Below are positions 1 to 7,393 of a stretch of DNA of 10,153 bases, one piece after another. Where the stretch lies: contig JANXWW010000104.1 in NCBI GenBank assembly GCA_025350945.1, positions 1 through 10,153 of the forward strand. The letters are read 5' to 3'. The translations under genes were made by a program, and so were the position numbers. The notes under the pieces were generated by a model that ran no database searches, was not told the origin of the DNA, and saw only the letters and a list, made by a program, of their open reading frames with translations. Source of the stretch: Burkholderiales bacterium. GTDB taxonomy: Bacteria; Pseudomonadota; Gammaproteobacteria; Burkholderiales; Usitatibacteraceae. How positions within the stretch are numbered: the stretch's first letter is position 1; each line of letters opens with the position of its first letter.

Positions 1-53
1 AATAAAACCCACGCTATCGCTGCGGTCAGCAGCGCAAAAATAATTTTCCCCAC
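1..53 (-). CDS. Start of a probable small membrane protein (partial, cut by left edge)
   Basis: Reading leftward from a GTG codon at 53, the frame stays open to the window edge and encodes about 17 residues: a start, Gly-Lys, then an unbroken hydrophobic run (IIFALLTAAIAWVL). This looks like an N-terminal transmembrane helix or signal anchor. A GGAAG sequence at 63-59 sits 5 bases before this GTG and favours it over the GTG at 59. The gene would follow fpr on the same strand after a gap of about 70 bases. No family can be named from so little sequence. A competing frame from an ATG at 72 gives a hydrophilic peptide and looks less likely. The call rests only on hydrophobicity and the Shine-Dalgarno-like match. 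Confidence 0.35.
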   Translation of the reverse strand, partial: MGKIIFALLTAAIAWVL

Positions 54-126
54 AATCACTTCCAAAAAACATGATTTCGTATGCTAACCGAAGCGGCACC
101 AATAAAGAAAATTATAGCGGTGACGA

Positions 127-900
127 CTATTTTTCGACGAACGCGCGCTCCACCACAAAATGCCCCGGTGTGCTCATATTACCTTCACTGAAACCGCGTT
201 TGACGAGCAAATCGCGACTGTCTTTTAGCATTTCCGGACTACCGCAAATCATGACGCGATCACGCTCAATATCGAGGTGCGGCAGACCCAGATCGTCCAT
301 CAGCTTGCCCGAATCCAGCAGGGTCGTCACGCGCCCCTGATGGCGAAACGGCTCGCGCGTCACGGTGGGGTAATACAACAGTTGGTTGGTGACTGCCTCC
401 CCGAAAAACTCATTGCCGGGCAGCTCTTCGGTAATCAGCTCGTGATAGGCCAATTCAGCCACCGTACGGCAGCCATGCACCAACACCACTTTTTCAAAAT
501 GTTCGTAGGTTTCAGGGTCTTTAATCACACTCATGAACGGGGCCATGCCAGTGCCCGTGGAAAGTAAATACAGTGTTTTTCCCGGCAAGAGATTTTGCAG
601 AATCAGTGTACCAACGGCTTTGCTATTGACCAGCAAGGTATCGCCGATTTTCAAATGCTGAAGACGCGATGTCAGCGGGCCATTCTGCACCTTGATCGAA
701 AAAAATTCGAGCTGCTCGTCGTAGTTCGCGCTCGCCATGCTGTAGGCACGCAGCAATGGCTTGCCTTCGACTTCAATCCCGATCATGGTGAACTGCCCGT
801 TCAAAAAACGGAATGATGGGTCGCGCGTGGTCGTGAAGCTGAAGAGGTTGTCAGTCCAATGATGAACGCTTAAAACTTTTTCCTGAAAATGAGATGCCAT
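127..900 (-). CDS. fpr: Ferredoxin--NADP+ reductase, bacterial short type (257 aa)
   Basis: FAD enzyme that moves electrons between NADPH and ferredoxin or flavodoxin in the cytoplasm, supplying reduced ferredoxin for Fe-S assembly and oxidative-stress defence. The N-terminal half is the FAD-binding barrel with the flavin motif RAYSMAS at residues 51-57. The C-terminal half is the NADP-binding domain with GTGMAPF at 116-122 and CGSPEML at 219-225. The C-terminus, GHFVVERAFVEK (246-257), is typical of the Azotobacter/Rhodobacter-type bacterial reductases, which end in a short tail after the aromatic residue. The length fits that family, which is about 255-260 residues. The ATG at 900 has only a weak AGAG upstream, but the N-terminus aligns well with the family. 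It lies downstream of ispB on the same strand, but the intervening terminator suggests its own promoter within 901-980. I could not pick that promoter out with confidence. Confidence 0.93.
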   Translation of the reverse strand: MASHFQEKVLSVHHWTDNLFSFTTTRDPSFRFLNGQFTMIGIEVEGKPLLRAYSMASANYDEQLEFFSIKVQNGPLTSRLQHLKIGDTLLVNSKAVGTLILQNLLPGKTLYLLSTGTGMAPFMSVIKDPETYEHFEKVVLVHGCRTVAELAYHELITEELPGNEFFGEAVTNQLLYYPTVTREPFRHQGRVTTLLDSGKLMDDLGLPHLDIERDRVMICGSPEMLKDSRDLLVKRGFSEGNMSTPGHFVVERAFVEK

Positions 901-979
901 GGATTACTCTATGAAAAATGTGTTGCGAAGAATTTGGTTATGACAAAAACATCTAAAGCAACGATACAAAACGCCGCGC

Positions 980-1021
980 AAAATAAAAGCCTGCAGGTCG
1001 TTATGACCACTGTGCAGGCTT
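980..1021 (-). terminator. Rho-independent terminator of ispB
   Basis: On the minus strand a 9-bp stem (AAGCCTGCA, 1021-1013, pairing with 995-987) is extended by an inner ggtc/gacc pairing. It is followed by TTTTATTT at about 988-981. It lies about 50 bases past the ispB stop codon. It should separate ispB transcripts from fpr. Confidence 0.75.
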
Positions 1022-1071
1022 AAATATTAATGTTCAAAAAAATAAATCTCAAAAAACGATCAAGTCAAGCC

Positions 1072-2088
1072 TCAAGACCGACGCTCGACCGCGAATAAAC
1101 ATAATTGTAACAAAGCCTCACGCGAGGCGGTATTAGAAAAATGTTGAATCGCTGCCGCGGCCGTTTGCACCTCGCGCCGCGCGGCATCGCGCGCGTATTC
1201 CAGCGCGCCCGTCGCACGAATCGCGGCCACCACGGCATCAATTTTTTCCAGCCCACCGTCAACAATGGCCGACCGAATAATTTCTTTTTGCGCAGTAGAA
1301 CCTGCACGCATCGCGTAAATCAGCGGCAATGTGGGCTTGCCTTCGGCCAGATCATCACCGACATTTTTACCGGTTTCCTGAATATCGCCGGAGTAATCGA
1401 GCACATCATCAATCAATTGAAACGCGGTGCCCAAATGCGCGCCGTAGGCGGCAAGTGCGGTTTCATCGCGCTCATTCGCGTTGCCTAAAATCGCGCCCAC
1501 ACGGCAGGCGGCTTCGAATAATTTTGCGGTTTTGTAGCGCACCACTTTCAGGTACGCGTCCTCAGTCGTATCCGGATCGCGCACATTCATAAGCTGCAAT
1601 ACTTCGCCTTCAGAAATCACGTTGGTCGCTTCCGCCATCACGCCCATCACGCGCATCGAGCCGACTTCGACCATCATCTGAAAGGCGCGCGAATACAGAA
1701 AATCGCCGACCAGCACAGATGCCGCATTGCCAAAAGTCTCATTCGCGGTTTCGCGCCCGCGACGCAGCGCCGATTCATCAACCACATCATCATGCAGCAA
1801 GGTGGCGGTATGAATAAATTCGATCACAGCCGCCATATCGCGGGTTCTTGTTTTCTCGGCGCCGACCATATTGCCGCATAACGTGACCAGCGCAGGACGC
1901 AGCCGTTTGCCGCCAGCTTCAATGATGTAATGCGAAATCTGGTTGATCAACACCACATCCGACGATAAGCGACGCCGGATCACGGCATCAATGGCCTGCA
2001 TGTCGTCCGCGATAACAACGCGGAAGTCATCTAGGCTCGGTTCTGGCGTTTTGCTGACGGTTTTGCCGGTAATGTGCGGTGAATTCAT
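1072..2088 (-). CDS. ispB: Long-chain trans-polyprenyl diphosphate synthase (octaprenyl type, 338 aa)
   Basis: Extends farnesyl diphosphate with isopentenyl units to make the all-trans side chain of ubiquinone or menaquinone. The all-alpha prenyltransferase signatures are present: GGKRLRP at residues 59-65, the first Asp-rich motif DDVVD at 100-104, a Lys-Thr pair at 186-187, and the second Asp-rich motif DDVLD at 227-231. The residues 4 and 5 places before the first Asp motif are Thr96 and Ala95. In this family, small residues there leave the product tunnel open, which supports a long-chain product. The exact chain length cannot be read. The length is close to E. coli IspB (323 aa), with a slightly longer N-terminus, so a start further in (for example Met30) is possible but less likely. 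There is no clear Shine-Dalgarno sequence. The gene is divergent from rplU, as in many proteobacteria. Confidence 0.92.
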   Translation of the reverse strand: MNSPHITGKTVSKTPEPSLDDFRVVIADDMQAIDAVIRRRLSSDVVLINQISHYIIEAGGKRLRPALVTLCGNMVGAEKTRTRDMAAVIEFIHTATLLHDDVVDESALRRGRETANETFGNAASVLVGDFLYSRAFQMMVEVGSMRVMGVMAEATNVISEGEVLQLMNVRDPDTTEDAYLKVVRYKTAKLFEAACRVGAILGNANERDETALAAYGAHLGTAFQLIDDVLDYSGDIQETGKNVGDDLAEGKPTLPLIYAMRAGSTAQKEIIRSAIVDGGLEKIDAVVAAIRATGALEYARDAARREVQTAAAAIQHFSNTASREALLQLCLFAVERRS

Positions 2089-2185
2089 GCTTTGGCTGGT
2101 CTAATACGGGCTAATCAAAGGCTTTTTCAGGCTGGTCAGCGTTCAAAATGAGCACTAACTCACTGATTTCAGCCAAACATTCGGG

Positions 2186-2214
2186 TTGACTGCATTTGGC
2201 GGGACTCGTATAAT
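2186..2214 (+). promoter_or_regulatory. Sigma70 promoter of rplU-rpmA
   Basis: TTGACT (2186-2191) and a perfect TATAAT (2209-2214) are separated by exactly 17 bases. This is the strongest housekeeping promoter I see in the window, and it points into rplU. Transcription would start near 2221, giving a leader of about 100 bases before the rplU ATG. Confidence 0.88.
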
Positions 2215-2310
2215 AGCGGGTTCATTCGATCAATACCACTTTCCACTTTGGTTGTGCAGTTTACGGCAGCGGAAAAAAGTTTTGAATCGGTTGTAATCTC
2301 GATTTCTTTC

Positions 2311-2315
2311 AGGAG
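2311..2315 (+). promoter_or_regulatory. rplU ribosome binding site
   Basis: AGGAG lies 7 bases before the ATG at 2323. It fixes the rplU start there, although the frame stays open upstream to a TTG at 2248. Confidence 0.85.
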
Positions 2316-2322
2316 TTTAACC

Positions 2323-2970
2323 ATGTATGCGGTCATAAAAACCGGCGGGAAGCAGTATCGCGTCCAGGTCGGCGAAAAAATTAAAGTAGAACAGATACCG
2401 GCAGACGTGGGCTCGCAAGTTGTCATCGATCAGGTGTTGATGGTTAGTAACGGTGAACTCGTTACCATCGGCACCCCGCTCGTGGCAGGTGCGACAGTCC
2501 AGGCTACCGTTATTGCACAAGATCGTGCGGACAAAGTGCGCATTTTCAAAATGCGTCGTCGCAAGCACTATCAAAAGCGTCAGGGCCATCGTCAGAATTA
2601 TTCTGAATTGTTCGTTAATGGTATTTTTGACGGCGCGAAGATGATTGCGGAAGCAGCCAGTGCTGCTGTTGTTGCGCCGAAGTCAACTGCCAAGGCCCCA
2701 AAAAGCGCTGGCAAGGGTGACGACTTGACCAAAATCGAAGGCATCGGCCCGAAGATTTCTGGTTTATTCATTGCTGCGGGCATCACGACCTTCGCAGAGT
2801 TAGCAAACACCCCGGTCGCCACACTATCCGACATTCTGCATAAAGCCGGTTCGCGTTACGCTTCACACAATCCAGGCACATGGCCCGAGCAAGCCCAATT
2901 GGCTGCCGATGGCAAATGGGACGAGCTGAAAGCGCTGCAAATCGCGCTCGACGGTGGCGTTAAAAAGTAA
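2323..2970 (+). CDS. rplU: Ribosomal protein bL21 with a long C-terminal helix-hairpin-helix extension (215 aa)
   Basis: Large-subunit protein that binds 23S rRNA. Residues 1 to about 104 are an ordinary bL21: the N-terminus MYAVIKTGGKQYRV, the basic segment around KMRRRKHYQKRQGHRQ (76-91), and the end of the beta barrel near FVNGI. E. coli bL21 stops here at 103 residues. This protein continues for about 110 more. Residues 111-132 form an Ala/Lys/Pro-rich linker. Residues 133-180 contain LTKIEGIGPKI (135-145), a classic helix-hairpin-helix motif, and then ITTFAEL and further helices. The tail (181-215) carries the motif TWPEQAQLAADGKWDELK. Similar domains are, from memory, found at the ends of other proteins and of some bL21s, notably in Bacteroidota. 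That recollection was not checked here. The frame is continuous with no sign of a frameshift fusion. The function of the tail is unknown; extra rRNA or protein contact is an inference. Confidence 0.95.
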   Translation: MYAVIKTGGKQYRVQVGEKIKVEQIPADVGSQVVIDQVLMVSNGELVTIGTPLVAGATVQATVIAQDRADKVRIFKMRRRKHYQKRQGHRQNYSELFVNGIFDGAKMIAEAASAAVVAPKSTAKAPKSAGKGDDLTKIEGIGPKISGLFIAAGITTFAELANTPVATLSDILHKAGSRYASHNPGTWPEQAQLAADGKWDELKALQIALDGGVKK

Positions 2971-3026
2971 ACTGCGGAAATAAACGAAACGCGTGAAATA
3001 ACTAGCTGATTTAAGGAGTACAAACC

Positions 3027-3293
3027 ATGGCACATAAAAAAGCAGGCGGCAGTTCACGTAACGGTCGCGATTCAGAATCAAAACGTTTGGGCGTGAAAGC
3101 CTACGGTGGCGAATTAATTCCCGCCGGTTCGATTATCGTGCGTCAGCGCGGTACTGAATTCCATGCGGGTGAAAACGTTGGCATGGGCAAGGATCACACC
3201 TTGTTCGCACTCAAAACCGGCAAAGTGGTGTTTGCGGTCAAAGGCGAAAAGCGTCGTCGTACCATCACGATTGAAGCTGTTCAGCCGGCATAG
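3027..3293 (+). CDS. rpmA: Ribosomal protein bL27 (88 aa)
   Basis: Large-subunit protein whose flexible N-terminus reaches the peptidyl transferase centre. The sequence begins MAHKKAGGSSRNGRDS and continues with the conserved GVKAYGGE and AGSIIVRQRG segments. This is canonical, with no N-terminal presequence of the kind seen in Firmicutes. The length matches the usual 85-90 residues. AAGGAG at 3013-3018, 8 bases before the ATG, is a strong ribosome binding site. It follows rplU after a 56-base gap and shares its promoter. A strong intrinsic terminator lies just downstream. Confidence 0.97.
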   Translation: MAHKKAGGSSRNGRDSESKRLGVKAYGGELIPAGSIIVRQRGTEFHAGENVGMGKDHTLFALKTGKVVFAVKGEKRRRTITIEAVQPA

Positions 3294-3319
3294 TTTTTTA
3301 GGCTATTTGCATGTCAAAA

Positions 3320-3352
3320 AGCCCCGAAGATTTTTCTTCGGGGCTTTTTTTT
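3320..3352 (+). terminator. Intrinsic terminator after rpmA
   Basis: Perfect 11-bp stem: AGCCCCGAAGA (3320-3330) pairs with TCTTCGGGGCT (3335-3345) around a TTTT loop, followed by an unbroken T run to 3352. The A-run before the stem (3316-3320) lengthens the pairing. It closes the rplU-rpmA unit only 33 bases before the obgE start codon. Confidence 0.93.
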
Positions 3353-3385
3353 CGCTTATCCATCTAGCGTGCGTAAAACACAAAT

Positions 3386-4480
3386 ATGAAATTTATCGAC
3401 GAAGCACGAATTGAAGTCCACGCGGGCGATGGCGGCAACGGCTCGGCCTCGATGCGCCGTGAAAAATATATCGCTTTCGGTGGCCCCGATGGCGGCGACG
3501 GCGGTCGCGGCGGCTCAATCTATGTTGTCGCCGACTGCAATATCAACACGCTGGTGGATTATCGTTTCGCCCGGATTTTTCGTGCGAAGAATGGCGAGAC
3601 CGGACGCGGTGCCGATTGCAGCGGGCGAGGTGCTGATGATGTGACGCTGCGCGTTCCGGTTGGCACGCTGATTAAAGATTTAACCACGGACGTCATCATT
3701 GCCGACTTAACGCACGACAAACAGCGCGTGCTGGTGGCCGAAGGCGGTCGCGGCGGTTTGGGTAATTTGCATTTCAAATCCAGCACCAACCGCGCGCCAA
3801 GACAGACCACCAAGGGCACCGAGGGTCAAACCAAAGACATTCACTTCGAACTGAAAGTGTTGGCCGATGTGGGCCTTTTGGGCATGCCCAATGCGGGTAA
3901 ATCCACCTTTATTCGCGCCGTGTCGGCGGCGAAACCGAAAGTGGCAGATTATCCCTTCACCACGCTGCATCCGAATTTAGGCGTGGTGCGCGTATCGGAC
4001 AATAAAAGTTTTGTGATTGCGGATGTGCCCGGCTTGATCGAAGGTGCGGCCGAGGGCGCAGGACTCGGCCATCAATTTTTAAAGCATTTGCAGCGCACGC
4101 ATTTGCTATTGCATCTGGTCGATATCGCTCCGTTTGATGAGACCACTGATACGGTTAAAGAAGCCAAAGCCATCGTGAACGAATTAAAAAAATACGATGA
4201 ACAATTATTCACTAAGCCGCGTTGGCTGATTCTGAATAAAGCCGATTTACTCGAGCCTGCTGAGGCGGAAAAACGCGTTAAAGCAATCATCAAAGGGCTC
4301 AAATGGAAAGGCCCGCATTTCATGATTTCTGCGATGAAAAACGATGGCTGTGCGGCGCTGACATTCGCAATCATGGAACATGTGGATGCGCTGAAAACAG
4401 CGCAGCTTCAAGCCGAAAAAGATGTAGTTGAAAGCAAAGAACCACCACGCGTTACACTGGAAGAGAAATACAAACCCTAG
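3386..4480 (+). CDS. obgE: Obg-family GTPase, ribosome assembly (364 aa)
   Basis: Slow GTPase that binds the 50S subunit and links ribosome maturation to growth and stress state. Residues 1-158 are the Gly-rich OBG fold (runs such as GGPDGGDGGRGG at 32-43). The G domain follows: P-loop GMPNAGKST (166-174), switch TTLHPNLG (192-199), DVPG (213-216), NKAD (284-287) and the SA motif at 315-316. The tail after about residue 336 is short and charged. The extra OCT domain of Firmicute and actinobacterial Obg is absent, as expected for a proteobacterium. The ATG at 3386 gives the conserved N-terminus MKFIDEA, but no Shine-Dalgarno sequence precedes it. The rpmA terminator lies just upstream, so expression needs read-through or a promoter squeezed into 3350-3385. 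Confidence 0.96.
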   Translation: MKFIDEARIEVHAGDGGNGSASMRREKYIAFGGPDGGDGGRGGSIYVVADCNINTLVDYRFARIFRAKNGETGRGADCSGRGADDVTLRVPVGTLIKDLTTDVIIADLTHDKQRVLVAEGGRGGLGNLHFKSSTNRAPRQTTKGTEGQTKDIHFELKVLADVGLLGMPNAGKSTFIRAVSAAKPKVADYPFTTLHPNLGVVRVSDNKSFVIADVPGLIEGAAEGAGLGHQFLKHLQRTHLLLHLVDIAPFDETTDTVKEAKAIVNELKKYDEQLFTKPRWLILNKADLLEPAEAEKRVKAIIKGLKWKGPHFMISAMKNDGCAALTFAIMEHVDALKTAQLQAEKDVVESKEPPRVTLEEKYKP

Positions 4481-4489
4481 TATTGGTAA

Positions 4490-4519
4490 GCGTTTTCAGG
4501 CATTTTGGCCTGAAAACGC
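4490..4519 (+). terminator. Perfect 12-bp hairpin between obgE and proB (terminator-like, no T-tract)
   Basis: GCGTTTTCAGGC (4490-4501) pairs perfectly with GCCTGAAAACGC (4508-4519) around the 6-base loop ATTTTG. The RNA hairpin would be strong, but no T run follows on either strand, so efficient intrinsic termination is doubtful. It starts 10 bases after the obgE stop and ends 24 bases before the proB ATG. It could be a partial terminator, an mRNA-stabilising structure that sets the obgE/proB ratio, or a protein-binding palindrome. The pairing is certain; the role is not. Confidence 0.5.
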
Positions 4520-4543
4520 CCGACCACGCTGGTGTTTCAAATA

Positions 4544-5650
4544 ATGAAATCACCCAAACGCATCGTCATCAAAATCGGCTCCACCCTCATCACTAATCAC
4601 GGTGCGGGTGTTGATCATGCCTTGATTCGCGAATGGGTAAGGCAGATTGCGACACTCGCTATTGACGGTCACGACGTAATTTTGGTCTCGAGCGGCGCGA
4701 TTGCCGAGGGCATGAAACGCCTGGGCTGGAGCGTACGCCCGCATGAAGTCAATCGCCTGCAGGCCGCCGCTGCCGTCGGCCAAATGGGGCTCGTGCAAGT
4801 GTACGAATCCGCGTTTCGCGAGCACGCGCTGGGCACCGCACAGGTGTTGCTCACGCATGATGATTTGGCGGATCGTAAACGCTATCTGAATGCGCGTTCC
4901 ACATTAACGACGCTGCTTGAATTAAAAATAATTCCGATCATCAACGAGAACGACACCGTCGTTACCGATGAAATTAAATTCGGCGATAACGACACGCTTG
5001 CCGCACTCGTGACCAATCTTATCGATGGCGACGAGCTGATTATCCTCACCGATCAGCAGGGCTTGTTCAGCGCCGATCCGCGTAAAGATGCCAGTGCCAT
5101 GCTGATTGCCCACGCGAAAGCAGGCGAGCCCACGCTGGAACAAATGGCGGGTGGCGCGGGTTCCAGCCTCGGTCGCGGCGGCATGTTGACGAAAGTTTTG
5201 GCCGCGAAAAAGGCGGCGCTATCAGGCGCATCGACGGTCATCGCGCACGGGCGCGAAACGGATGTACTGGTGCGTCTCATGCACGGTGAGGCGATTGGCA
5301 CGCGTCTAACCACCGAATCTTTATCGTTACAAGCCAAAAAAACCTGGATGGCTGGTCATCTCAAAACCAGTGGCCGTTTGTTGCTAGACGCAGGTGCGGC
5401 ACGTGCCGTGTTGCGCGACCATAAAAGTTTGTTGCCGGTGGGCGTGATCGCCGTTGAGGGCGCATTCGAACGCGGTGAAGTCGTGAGCTGCATGGCACCC
5501 GACGGCAAGGAAATCGCGCGCGGCCTGGTGAATTATTCGTCAGCCGAAGCAGCGCGAATAGCGAAGAAACCCACGACCGAAATTGAACAAGAATTAGGCT
5601 ACATCGCTGAAGCTGAGCTGATTCATCGCGATAATCTGGTCGTGCTGTAA
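4544..5650 (+). CDS. proB: Glutamate 5-kinase with PUA domain (368 aa)
   Basis: Phosphorylates glutamate to glutamyl 5-phosphate, the first committed step of proline synthesis. Residues 1 to about 255 are the amino-acid-kinase domain: VIKIGS (8-13) with Lys10, SSGAIAEG (49-56) with Ser50, NENDTV (134-139) with Asp137, and FGDND (146-150) with Asn149. These positions match the substrate-binding residues of the 367-residue E. coli enzyme without offset. Residues from about 276 to the end are the C-terminal PUA domain. I chose the ATG at 4544 because it gives the family length. A GTG at 4532 would add four residues and has no better ribosome site. Neither start has a Shine-Dalgarno sequence. proA, the next pathway gene, is not in the window. 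Proline feedback control is known for the family, but cannot be judged here. Confidence 0.95.
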   Translation: MKSPKRIVIKIGSTLITNHGAGVDHALIREWVRQIATLAIDGHDVILVSSGAIAEGMKRLGWSVRPHEVNRLQAAAAVGQMGLVQVYESAFREHALGTAQVLLTHDDLADRKRYLNARSTLTTLLELKIIPIINENDTVVTDEIKFGDNDTLAALVTNLIDGDELIILTDQQGLFSADPRKDASAMLIAHAKAGEPTLEQMAGGAGSSLGRGGMLTKVLAAKKAALSGASTVIAHGRETDVLVRLMHGEAIGTRLTTESLSLQAKKTWMAGHLKTSGRLLLDAGAARAVLRDHKSLLPVGVIAVEGAFERGEVVSCMAPDGKEIARGLVNYSSAEAARIAKKPTTEIEQELGYIAEAELIHRDNLVVL

Positions 5651-5657
5651 TTCGATT

Positions 5658-5689
5658 TTGGTTCGTTGTTTATTAGTTGTTGGTTCGTT
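5658..5689 (+). repeat. Pair of 10-base direct repeats upstream of pgi
   Basis: TTGGTTCGTT occurs at 5658-5667 and again at 5680-5689, 22 bases apart start to start (about two helical turns). It sits in the T-rich 110-base gap between proB and pgi. I found no convincing promoter hexamers with correct spacing in this gap. A regulator site is possible, but chance duplication in T-rich DNA is equally plausible. Confidence 0.3.
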
Positions 5690-5760
5690 ATTTCTGCCGC
5701 GCAAATATCAGCTATGCTTTGCTTCCTCTTTGCTTTTCTTAACGCCCACTCACACGAACA

Positions 5761-7374
5761 ATGCCAAATCCGACAACACTCGCCGCCTGGAAAAAACTTG
5801 CCGCTATCAGCGTTACTATCAGCGCTAAACAGGCGGGCGAATCCGCGCTAAAACCCATTCATGCGGCAGGTTTATACGCTGACTTTTCGCGCCAATTAAT
5901 TGATGCGGCGACACGCGAAGCACTGCTCGCACTCGTTGACGAATCAGGTGTCATCAAGCAACGTGCTGCGATGTTTGCCGGTGCGGCGGTTAACCCCACC
6001 GAAAACCGCCCTGCCCTGCATGCCGCCCTGCGTGCAAGCACCAGCGCGCCTCTCCACGTTGCAGGCGTGGATGTACGCCCGGGCATTCGTGCGCAACTTG
6101 ATCGCGTCAAAACATTTAGCGAAGCAATTCGCAGCGGAAAAATCCGCGGCGCGTCAGATCAAAAATTTACCGATGTGGTCAATCTCGGCATTGGCGGCTC
6201 GCTGTTGGGGCCCGAATTTATTTGCTCTGCGCTCACAAAATTTGCTGACGGCCCACGCGTGCATTTTGTCTCGAATGTGGATGGCGCGCACCTTGACGAT
6301 ACGCTCGCCAAACTAAATCCGGCGACCACACTTTTCACCGTCACTTCCAAAACATTTACCACTGACGAAACACTCACCAACGCGCGCTCAGCCACCGCGT
6401 GGATCGTGAATCATCTGGGTGCTGAGGCCGTATCAACGCATTTTGTGGCCGTCACCGCCGCGCCAAAACTGGCGATGGCAAACGGCTATCCCGCGACCCA
6501 TATTTTTGAATTCAATGATTGGGTCGGCGGACGCTTTTCGTTGTGGTCGAGCGTGGGCTTGCCGATTGCGTTAGCGTGCGGTTATGAATGTTTTGCACAG
6601 CTTCTTGCGGGTGCAAACGCGATGGACGAGCATTTTATCAACGCACCTGCGGCTGAAAATTTACCGGTGATGTTGGCACTCATCGGCATTTGGAATCGTA
6701 ATTTTCAGCACATGACTTCACATGCGGTGCTGCCCTACGCGCAACGGCTGGCCATGCTGCCGAGCCATTTGCAGCAACTCGAAATGGAATCCACCGGCAA
6801 GTCGGTTGATCTCGACGGCAAACGTCTTGACTACCCAACATGCCCCATTATTTTCGGGCAGGCAGGCACCAATGGGCAACATTCGTTTCATCAATTGCTG
6901 CATCAAGGCACGGACATTTCTTCAGCCGATATTTTGCTGGTGGCACGTCCTGAAAGCGGCTTGAAAGAGCATCACGAAAAACTGATCGCCAACGCAATCG
7001 CGCAAGCAGATGCGTTTTGGCAAGGCAAATCATCCGCAGCGATTTTTGCGGAGCTGACACCGAAAGTAGCTGATGAAGACGAGCGCCGCAAAATAGCTGA
7101 GCACCGCGTGCATCCAGGCGGCCGTCCGGTGACCATGATGGTCATGCCCACTGTCGATGCGTATCATCTTGGTGCGTTAGTCGCGCTCTATGAACACAAG
7201 GTTTTTGTGCAGGGCGTGATCTGGAATATCAATCCATTTGATCAATGGGGGGTTGAACTGGGGAAGAAAATTGCTGTGGCGTTATTGCCTTCGCTGATGT
7301 CAACCGACATTACATCGCCTGCGCATTTGCAAACATTGCTGGCGCATTTAAAGCACGCGGCTCAACTGAAATAG
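5761..7374 (+). CDS. pgi: Glucose-6-phosphate isomerase (537 aa)
   Basis: Interconverts glucose 6-phosphate and fructose 6-phosphate in glycolysis and gluconeogenesis, in the cytoplasm. Two SIS-type sugar-phosphate domains are recognisable. Signatures are GIGGSLLGP (143-151), SKTFTTDETLTN (196-207), DWVGGRFSLWS (253-263), MESTGKS with the catalytic Glu343 (342-348), GTNGQHSFHQLLHQG with His374 (369-383), and WGVELGK with Lys502 (496-502). The length fits the large bacterial and eukaryotic form (about 540-550 aa). In the first signature the Asp common in enterobacterial enzymes (GGSDLGP) is Leu148; other bacterial Pgi enzymes also vary here, so activity is probably unaffected. The ATG at 5761 has no Shine-Dalgarno sequence. 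A kinase-like gene begins 19 bases downstream and is probably co-transcribed. Confidence 0.96.
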   Translation: MPNPTTLAAWKKLAAISVTISAKQAGESALKPIHAAGLYADFSRQLIDAATREALLALVDESGVIKQRAAMFAGAAVNPTENRPALHAALRASTSAPLHVAGVDVRPGIRAQLDRVKTFSEAIRSGKIRGASDQKFTDVVNLGIGGSLLGPEFICSALTKFADGPRVHFVSNVDGAHLDDTLAKLNPATTLFTVTSKTFTTDETLTNARSATAWIVNHLGAEAVSTHFVAVTAAPKLAMANGYPATHIFEFNDWVGGRFSLWSSVGLPIALACGYECFAQLLAGANAMDEHFINAPAAENLPVMLALIGIWNRNFQHMTSHAVLPYAQRLAMLPSHLQQLEMESTGKSVDLDGKRLDYPTCPIIFGQAGTNGQHSFHQLLHQGTDISSADILLVARPESGLKEHHEKLIANAIAQADAFWQGKSSAAIFAELTPKVADEDERRKIAEHRVHPGGRPVTMMVMPTVDAYHLGALVALYEHKVFVQGVIWNINPFDQWGVELGKKIAVALLPSLMSTDITSPAHLQTLLAHLKHAAQLK

Positions 7375-7393
7375 GCTCTGCGCCAGCATAACA

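Noticed and set aside
111..116. Minus-strand TATAAT just past the fpr stop, a possible promoter for the left-edge gene
   Set aside because: No -35 hexamer at suitable spacing and no extended -10, so it is not called as a promoter.
2248..2322. In-frame upstream extension of rplU from a TTG codon
   Set aside because: The ATG at 2323 has AGGAG 7 bases upstream and gives the canonical bL21 N-terminus. The extension has no ribosome site.
4532..4543. GTG start four codons upstream of the proB ATG
   Set aside because: It adds residues absent from the family and has no better ribosome site. The ATG at 4544 makes catalytic positions match E. coli numbering exactly.
6187..6213. Leu148 in place of Asp in the first Pgi signature, considered as a sign of lost activity
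   Set aside because: Other bacterial Pgi enzymes vary at this position, and the catalytic Glu343, His374 and Lys502 are all present.
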